Assembly: GCA_046047495.1 (NCBI GenBank)
Contig: JBJOHV010000044.1
Location: 1 to 10,831, forward strand
DNA: 10,831 bases
Origin: NORP240 sp046047495
GTDB taxonomy: Bacteria; Pseudomonadota; Gammaproteobacteria; Pseudomonadales; Pseudohongiellaceae
Direction of reading: 5' to 3'
Positions 6,403 through 10,831 of this stretch are shown piece by piece; within the stretch, counting starts at the first letter, position 1, and each line of letters begins with the position of its first letter. The notes beneath the pieces were generated by a model. The model was given only the letters and a program-made list of their open reading frames with translations, was not told the origin of the DNA and made no database searches. The translations under genes and the position numbers were made by a program.

Positions 6403-7913
6403 TTTGCGTATTGATCGAAAAACTCGAACAGGCCGGGGAATCCGGGTGCCACCACGTTGCCGTGGTCGCCGCCGGGAATCTCATGATAGACATGGGTCAT
6501 CTCCAGTTCCCGCATGCGGGACACCATCATCCGTGAGCCGCGCACATTCACCGTGGGGTCGGCATCGCCGTGCACCACATACTGGGGGATATGCTGCATG
6601 GCTTCCATAGTGTCCGGGTTGCCAGAACCGGCGAACATGCCGATGGCGGCCCACAGATCAGGGTATTTGGCGGCGATCTTCCAGGTGCCGATGGCGCCCA
6701 TGGAGTGGCCGGCAAGGTAAATGCGCCGGGGATCGATGTTGTAGTGTTCCTGCATGCGGGCCAGCACCTGCATGACATCCTCCTCGGAGTGCTGTTGCAC
6801 GATACGGGTGTTAGGATCGGCGGGCGGGCTGCCCAGACCCCAGCCGTAGGAGCCGTCCACCCGATAACCCAGGGGAGCCGCCACCAGATAGCCGTGCTGT
6901 TCGGCCAGGGGCGGGAAGTCCTGATCGTAGTTGTCGAAGAAACTGTTTTCTGTGCCGCCCAGGCCATGGAGGGCAATCACCAGGGGCCATGCCCGGTTGG
7001 CATCATAGCCGCTGGGCACATAGACCCGGTAAGGCATGATCTCGCCCGCCGACTCCAGCAGATAATGCCGCTTGAAATCCCCGCGGCGGTCGCTGAAGGG
7101 ATCGCCGCCGGATTGGCTGGCTGCCAGCACGGCCTCCGCGGCGGCAAAATCCGCGGCGGGATCGAAGGTGCGCAATTCCAGGCGGCCGCGGTTCACCTGC
7201 CGCATGCGATCCACCGGGTAGAGGATGTCGGCCCGCACCGCGGGCGGCGCCGCGGCGGCACCCTGTTCCAGCTTTGCCACCAGGTCATTGAGGCCGTTGC
7301 GCACCGCCAGGCTCAGCCGGGCATCACCCAACTCCCGCCCGTCTGCGCTGACCGCCACCCGCAGGGTGTAATTGCCATCGGGAACTCCGGACAGATCCAG
7401 CTCGAAAAACTGCGGCGATTCCCGCAGGTCGCGACTCACACCGTTCACCGGCGGGAAGGTCTTGACCGCCTGTTGGGCCTGGGACTGAGCTGCGGCAGCG
7501 GGCAGCAGGCTGGCAACGGCGGACAGGGGCTGCTCCAGCACGATGTCAGGGCGGTAAATCTGTTCCAGGCGCAGGGCGTAGGCTTGGGCCGGATCCACCA
7601 CCACCCGGTCGGAGCGCAGCACCAGGGAGTTGGCAAAATCCGCCTCCGGAGTCCATGCGCCGCCGTTCAGCAGCAATGACCCCTGGGCCAGCAGGCGGCG
7701 CACCTCGCCGGTGGCACCTTGCCGGCTGGCATCGGCCAGGGCGGCATCCACCTGGTCGATCAGTACTTTCAATTCACCCTCGGGCTGGATGCGTGCCTTC
7801 TGGCTGTTGTAGCGCACCCGCAGGGAGGCCAGGCTGGTGAGGGCCTGGGCCTCGGCAAGCACGGGGAGGAACAGGGACATGATCATGAGCAGGGTGATGC
7901 AACGGGTTTTCAT
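6399..7913 (-). CDS. Exported alpha/beta-hydrolase (esterase/peptidase-like) with novel N-terminal region
   Basis: A 504-residue protein. Residues 1-23 form a Sec signal peptide (MKTR, hydrophobic core, AEA or AQA cleavage). Residues about 24-285 are an N-terminal region I do not recognise, with a beta-rich stretch near 168-205 (DGNYTLRVAVS). The alpha/beta-hydrolase domain spans about 290-504, with oxyanion motif HGLGG (316-320), nucleophile Ser404 in GHSMG (402-406), probable acid Asp452 in HGDADP (448-453), and His484 in GGDHGN (481-486). The triad is complete, so an active hydrolase is expected. The type resembles polyhydroxybutyrate-depolymerase/feruloyl-esterase or prolyl-oligopeptidase-like enzymes; the substrate is unknown. 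The ATG at 7913 is preferred to upstream starts because GGAG lies 6 bases before it and the signal peptide begins there. Starting at 7991 would bury the signal behind 26 Pro-rich residues. Confidence 0.9.
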   Translation of the reverse strand: MKTRCITLLMIMSLFLPVLAEAQALTSLASLRVRYNSQKARIQPEGELKVLIDQVDAALADASRQGATGEVRRLLAQGSLLLNGGAWTPEADFANSLVLRSDRVVVDPAQAYALRLEQIYRPDIVLEQPLSAVASLLPAAAAQSQAQQAVKTFPPVNGVSRDLRESPQFFELDLSGVPDGNYTLRVAVSADGRELGDARLSLAVRNGLNDLVAKLEQGAAAAPPAVRADILYPVDRMRQVNRGRLELRTFDPAADFAAAEAVLAASQSGGDPFSDRRGDFKRHYLLESAGEIMPYRVYVPSGYDANRAWPLVIALHGLGGTENSFFDNYDQDFPPLAEQHGYLVAAPLGYRVDGSYGWGLGSPPADPNTRIVQQHSEEDVMQVLARMQEHYNIDPRRIYLAGHSMGAIGTWKIAAKYPDLWAAIGMFAGSGNPDTMEAMQHIPQYVVHGDADPTVNVRGSRMMVSRMRELEMTHVYHEIPGGDHGNVVAPGFPGLFEFFDQYAK

Positions 7914-7960
7914 GGGCGACTCCGGTCCGATGGGATAGGGGGAATTCAGGGGTGGTGGGG

Positions 7961-8488
7961 TCAGATGCGGGAAGTGACCCGGAACGTCCACCAGTGATCC
8001 GGCCGCTGTTCATCCGGATCCGGGCGCGGCCCCACCATGGTGGCCAGATCGGTGGTCTGCAGCTTGAGCACCCGGGCACGGAAGGAACGCTCCATGGCCA
8101 CCGGATCCGTCTCCCGGTTGAGATACACCGGGTAGATCCGCTCACCCAGCCGCAACACCGCCGGTTCGTTGGCCTCCACCTGGGCCGCCCAGTACTTGGT
8201 GGCGCACACCGAGCAACTGAGGAACAGCTCGCCCTGGGGCGTGGCCATGCAATTGAGGTTGATGGAGTGGGGACGGATGCCGGCCCACACCTGCAGCTGA
8301 CACAGGTCCTCCTGGTTGGCGCTGGTGGTGTTCCAGTCGGTCACCGGGGTATCCACCCGTTCACCCAGCAGCAGGGCACCGGGCACCGTGGCGCAGGGGC
8401 AGACGCTGGAGTACACAAAGAATCCGATTCCCAGCAGAAGCACGACAGCGAAGACGCCACCGGCCCATACTTTCATGGAGATTTTCAT
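7961..8488 (-). CDS. Membrane-anchored cysteine-rich protein of unknown function
   Basis: A 175-residue protein with a short basic N-terminus and one membrane segment (about 8-27: VWAGGVFAVVLLLGIGFFVY), followed by an outside or periplasmic domain. Six cysteines are visible: CPC (30-32), C63, C80, and SCSVC with C92 and C95. Recognisable blocks are PGALLLGERVDTPVTDW (36-52), HSINLNCM (74-81), GELFLSCSVC (86-95) and DHWWTFRVTSR (164-174). The pattern suggests a small beta-barrel domain, perhaps like pyridoxamine-phosphate-oxidase/nitroreductase split barrels, but this is an impression from sequence only. The CxxC and CxC could bind metal, form disulfides or act in redox. ATG 8488 is chosen because GGTGA lies 8 bases upstream; ATG 8476 (MKVWAG) is an alternative. 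The open frame to 8674 is probably not translated. Confidence 0.82.
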   Translation of the reverse strand: MKISMKVWAGGVFAVVLLLGIGFFVYSSVCPCATVPGALLLGERVDTPVTDWNTTSANQEDLCQLQVWAGIRPHSINLNCMATPQGELFLSCSVCATKYWAAQVEANEPAVLRLGERIYPVYLNRETDPVAMERSFRARVLKLQTTDLATMVGPRPDPDEQRPDHWWTFRVTSRI

Positions 8489-8520
8489 TGTTATTTTCAC
8501 CGGATAGTGAACACGCCAGC

Positions 8521-8549
8521 AGGCTAACCCAGTCCCCGTCACCTGACAA
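8521..8549 (-). promoter_or_regulatory. Possible promoter upstream of the cysteine-rich protein gene
   Basis: In the 79-bp gap before the gene, the minus strand carries TTGTCA (8549-8544, 5 of 6 of the -35 consensus), 17 bases, then TAGCCT (8526-8521, 3 of 6 of the -10). The start would fall about 25 bases before ATG 8488. If real, this gene, the hydrolase and the small gene could be transcribed apart from the two-cysteine protein gene. Weak -10, so tentative. Confidence 0.35.
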
Positions 8550-8567
8550 GAACAAGCCTGCCTGGTC

Positions 8568-9593
8568 CTATTTGCCGGCTTCCATCTCCAGGCGGCGGGC
8601 GCCGGCCAGGATGCCCGGCATGGCGTAGTTGCCTTCGTGACAGGCGTATTCGTATAACTGATCTTCCGTGGCATAGAAACTCAGCTCAGCCGTCCAGGTC
8701 TGGCTGTAGATGTTGGGATCCTCCACGGTGAACTGGTAAAAAATTTCGTCGTCAGAATAACGGCTGAAACGTTCGGTGATGCGACCGTCGCGGGTAATCG
8801 GGATGCTGCTCTGGCCCAGCTGCTTGGGGTTGATGTTGATGGTTTCCACCACCAGCTGATCGTCCTCATACCAGCCCACGGAATCCCCAAACCATTGTTG
8901 CAGCGCCGCCGGGCGGCGGTTGGCGCGGGCCTGTTCCGGCGAATCGAACACGGGAATGATGCGGGCGTCGTGGACCATCTCCACCAGGATCACCACGTAA
9001 TCCTCGGTCTGCACGAACTGGTAGGTATTGTTGTAGAGGGCGCTCATCATGCCGGGGCCCGCCTTGTTGCCAAACCCGATCAGGCAGCGTTCCGCCAGGG
9101 GGATGGCCTCCGGTCCGCGGGCGTCGCCGATGCCGGTGGCGTAGCGGGAGCCGAAATTCACCCGTTCAAAATCGTATTGTGGATTGTCCAGCCGCGGGAC
9201 CAGCCCATTTTCCGGGTTCACCACATAAGATGTGCGGTACTCACCCTTGATCAGGGCCAGGTTCGCCCCCGGATCCACCCAGAAATTGTTGTAAGCCCGC
9301 ACGCCGAAATCCTCGGCGGCTTCCTCCGGCGGTGCCTCGTTGCTGGCGTCACTTTCATCCAGCCCGCCCTCCAGGCCGGCGATGGGGGTGCGGGCCGCGA
9401 TTTCCCGCGCCTGGTCCGGTGAAACCACCAGGGTCTCCACGCCGCGGGGGCGATTGAGACCGGTGAGTGACGCATTGGTCCAGATGCCTTCCAGGTCCGG
9501 GCGTCCGGTCTGGGCGATAGCGGGGACACTGCAGGTCAGACCCGTCAGGGTCAACAGGAACAGGGACAGGGTACGGTGGGGGTTCGGGTTCAT
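8568..9593 (-). CDS. Exported protein of unknown function, paralogue of the divergent neighbour
   Basis: A 341-residue protein. Residues 1-27 form a Sec signal peptide ending in AIA, and the mature protein starts QTGRPDLEGIW. No lipobox is present around C21. I recognise the type (an exported family starting near DLxGxW and ending in YEYACHEGNY) but know no established function. Motifs shared with the gene at 9746-10777 are YNNFW (101-105), RTSYVVNPENG (120-130), ERCLIG (168-173), EMVHDARIIP (205-214), GDSVGWYEDD (236-245), ITERFSRYS (272-280), VEDPNIY (290-296) and YEYACHEGNY (314-323). The mature protein has exactly two cysteines, C170 and C318, both within conserved motifs. A strong AGGAG lies 7 bases before ATG 9593. 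It is the first gene of the minus-strand group. The catalytic role, if any, is unknown; H208, D209 and H319 are conserved in the pair. Confidence 0.9.
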   Translation of the reverse strand: MNPNPHRTLSLFLLTLTGLTCSVPAIAQTGRPDLEGIWTNASLTGLNRPRGVETLVVSPDQAREIAARTPIAGLEGGLDESDASNEAPPEEAAEDFGVRAYNNFWVDPGANLALIKGEYRTSYVVNPENGLVPRLDNPQYDFERVNFGSRYATGIGDARGPEAIPLAERCLIGFGNKAGPGMMSALYNNTYQFVQTEDYVVILVEMVHDARIIPVFDSPEQARANRRPAALQQWFGDSVGWYEDDQLVVETININPKQLGQSSIPITRDGRITERFSRYSDDEIFYQFTVEDPNIYSQTWTAELSFYATEDQLYEYACHEGNYAMPGILAGARRLEMEAGK

Positions 9594-9619
9594 GGCGCTT
9601 CTCCTGGCGGCTCAGGCCG

Positions 9620-9648
9620 ACATTACGCCGGTTGGGGCGGGGAGTAAA
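9620..9648 (-). promoter_or_regulatory. Candidate promoter of the minus-strand exported-protein gene
   Basis: The minus strand reads TTTACT (9648-9643), a 17-base spacer, then TAATGT (9625-9620). The hexamers match the consensus moderately (4 of 6 and 3 of 6), and the start would lie about 20 bases before ATG 9593. The strong Shine-Dalgarno AGGAG is at 9605-9601. Motif match only. Confidence 0.35.
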
Positions 9649-9672
9649 TGGTTCGGTGGAGCGGTGCTTAAC

Positions 9673-9685
9673 ACCGGCGGCCGGT
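9673..9685. promoter_or_regulatory. 13-bp perfect palindrome next to the -35, possible operator
   Basis: ACCGGC, a central G, then GCCGGT, followed by a T-run (9685-9689) that runs into the plus-strand -35. The position between two divergent genes and against a -35 hexamer fits an operator for a dimeric repressor. The same bases (5-bp stem, 3-base loop, T-run) also look like a short intrinsic terminator on the plus strand, but no plus-strand gene lies upstream that would need one. Confidence 0.4.
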
Positions 9686-9686
9686 T

Positions 9687-9715
9687 TTTACACTGGCGAC
9701 GGATTGGCGTAGCAT
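9687..9715 (+). promoter_or_regulatory. Sigma-70-like promoter of the plus-strand exported-protein gene
   Basis: TTTACA (9687-9692, 5 of 6) and TAGCAT (9710-9715, 4 of 6) are separated by exactly 17 bases. Transcription would start near 9722, giving a leader of about 24 bases that still holds the Shine-Dalgarno AGAGG (9733-9737), 8 bases before the ATG at 9746. This is the best-matching -35/-10 pair noticed in the window. Confidence 0.55.
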
Positions 9716-9745
9716 CCGATCACCATCCTCCAAGAGGCGATCGCA

Positions 9746-10777
9746 ATGAAAACCAGAATATTGATCGTTGTAACCACCCTGCTTACCCCGTTCGGCCTGT
9801 TGCCGCTCACCGCCCAGCAGGCGGGAAATTACACCGCCCCCCGCACCGAGTGGGGCCATGCTGATCCGCAGGGCGTGTGGAACTTCGTCTCCAGCACGCC
9901 CCTGGAGCGTCCGGAACGCTTCGGCACCCGGGAATTCCTGACCCCGGAGGAAGTGGCTGCGGCCCGTGCCCGTCAGGCGGAACTCCGTGCCCAGGCCGAC
10001 GCCGCCGAGGCGGAGCTCATCGTGAACCCGGAGGCGCCGCCGGCCGGTGACAGCACCGGTGGCTACAATGAGTTCTGGTATGAGCGGGCCAGCATCGGCG
10101 ACAACGAGCGTACCTCCCTGATCGTCTACCCCACCAATGGCCGCCTGCCGCCCCTGGTGGAGGGTGCCGCCATACATACCGCCACTCTCGGTCCCGATGT
10201 GGAAGGCGAGCGCCCGGTGCGGGCCGTCTTCGGTGGACTCATCGGCAAGAACGGTCCGGAGGATCGCGGCCTGTCGGAGCGCTGCCTGATCGGCTACAAC
10301 GCAGGCCCGCCCTTCAACGGTGGCGGCTACAACGCCAACGTGCAGATCGTGCAGAACCGGGACCATGTGGTGCTGGTCTCCGAGATGGTTCACGACGCGC
10401 GTATCGTGCCGCTGCTGGATCTGCCGCCCCTGCCGGATGAGCTGCGGTTCTGGACCGGTGATTCACGCGGCTACTGGGAAGGCGACACCCTGGTGGTGCA
10501 GACCCGCAACTTCTCCCATCTGGTCCCCAGTTTCGGGCGTTATGGCGATGCCGAGGACAAGGTATTGGAAGAACGCTTCACCCGCATCAGCTTCGACACC
10601 ATCGACTACCAGTGGACCCTGGAGGATCCCTCCACCTTCACCGACAAAATCTCCGCCGTGCTGCCGCTGACCAAGGTGGCCGGACAGCTGTATGAATACG
10701 CCTGCCACGAAGGCAACTACGGCATGGTGAACATGCTGCGCGGCGAACGCACCCAGGAACGTCTGGCAGCGCAGTAA
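9746..10777 (+). CDS. Exported protein of unknown function, second paralogue
   Basis: A 343-residue protein with a Sec signal peptide (MKTR, hydrophobic to about residue 22, cleavage after LTA or TAQ). After GVWNFVSSTPLERPERFG (43-60) comes a Glu/Ala-rich, probably helical stretch (66-93). The motifs shared with the divergent gene are YNEFW (107-111), RTSLIVYPTNG (122-132), ERCLIG (178-183), EMVHDARIVP (213-222), GDSRGYWEGD (238-247), LEERFTRIS (274-282), LEDPSTF (292-298) and YEYACHEGNY (316-325). It contains only two cysteines, C180 and C320, at the same motif positions as in the paralogue. The start is supported by AGAGG 8 bases upstream and by the signal peptide. The function is not known. 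The spacing of the motifs is well kept, while the regions between them differ, so the duplication looks old. Confidence 0.92.
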   Translation: MKTRILIVVTTLLTPFGLLPLTAQQAGNYTAPRTEWGHADPQGVWNFVSSTPLERPERFGTREFLTPEEVAAARARQAELRAQADAAEAELIVNPEAPPAGDSTGGYNEFWYERASIGDNERTSLIVYPTNGRLPPLVEGAAIHTATLGPDVEGERPVRAVFGGLIGKNGPEDRGLSERCLIGYNAGPPFNGGGYNANVQIVQNRDHVVLVSEMVHDARIVPLLDLPPLPDELRFWTGDSRGYWEGDTLVVQTRNFSHLVPSFGRYGDAEDKVLEERFTRISFDTIDYQWTLEDPSTFTDKISAVLPLTKVAGQLYEYACHEGNYGMVNMLRGERTQERLAAQ

Positions 10778-10782
10778 CCCCG

Positions 10783-10807
10783 GGGACACTGATAACTTGA
10801 TAACTTA
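10783..10807 (+). repeat. Third copy of the dispersed repeat arm
   Basis: This 25-base stretch equals the arm at 3055-3079 except for one base (G for A at 10799). It keeps the tandem octamer, here GATAACTT twice (10791-10806). It starts 5 bases after the stop of the exported-protein gene and is oriented as the right arm is relative to tex, that is, reading away from the gene end. The opposite arm, if present, lies beyond the window edge. Confidence 0.85.
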
Positions 10808-10831
10808 GCGCCGGAACACCAGGACAGACAC

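Noticed and set aside
6570..7679. 369-residue plus-strand open frame
   Set aside because: Antisense of the exported hydrolase, whose signal peptide and catalytic triad are intact; the antisense product has shadow-type composition.
7914..7991. Upstream start of the hydrolase giving 26 extra N-terminal residues
   Set aside because: It would hide the signal peptide, and the ATG at 7913 has GGAG at the right distance. The extension also covers the end of the upstream gene.
8489..8674. Upstream start of the cysteine-rich protein adding 62 residues
   Set aside because: The extension overlaps the end of the neighbouring gene, is Arg/Thr/Cys-rich without structure, and would leave the membrane segment internal.
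9668..10393. 241-residue minus-strand open frame
   Set aside because: Antisense of the exported paralogue and covers its promoter region; His/Gly/Arg-rich with no family resemblance.
1..10831. CRISPR array, tRNA, rRNA, integrase or toxin-antitoxin pair
   Set aside because: No regularly spaced repeats, no tRNA-like cloverleaf noticed, and no matching protein families on either strand.

Overview
The window comes from a high-GC proteobacterium, most likely a gammaproteobacterium. The YaeQ and Tex proteins are both of the type found there, and long antisense open frames are common, as expected at high GC. The genus cannot be fixed from the sequence. There is no rRNA, tRNA, CRISPR array, transposase or phage gene. 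Most of the window is ordinary chromosomal sequence, and the less familiar material lies at the right-hand end and in the repeats.

Left part (1-2999, all minus strand): a MoxR-type operon. It is transcribed in the order MoxR AAA+ ATPase, DUF58 protein, multi-pass membrane protein. The last gene starts inside the stop codon of the DUF58 gene and runs off the left edge. An extended -10 promoter motif precedes moxR. MoxR/DUF58 modules are generally thought to act as chaperone-like systems that mature other complexes; the client is not visible here.

Middle (3000-6154): between moxR and tex lies a perfect 27-bp inverted repeat with a 24-base loop (3055-3132). A near-identical copy of one arm lies just after the last gene of the window (10783-10807), so this is a dispersed repeat family. 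Next come tex (minus, RNA-binding transcription accessory protein) and, divergent from it across 81 bp, yaeQ (plus).

Right part (6124-10777): four minus-strand genes, in transcription order 8568-9593, 7961-8488, 6399-7913 and 6124-6402. They encode an exported two-cysteine protein of unknown function, a membrane-anchored cysteine-rich protein, an exported alpha/beta-hydrolase with an intact catalytic triad, and a small cytosolic protein joined to the hydrolase gene by an ATGA overlap. The small gene converges on and overlaps the 3' end of yaeQ. Divergent from the cluster is a second gene (9746-10777) for a paralogue of the exported two-cysteine protein. A 152-bp intergenic region with promoter-like motifs and a 13-bp palindrome separates the two paralogues. 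This looks like an uncharacterised cell-envelope or periplasmic gene group; its substrate cannot be read from the sequence.
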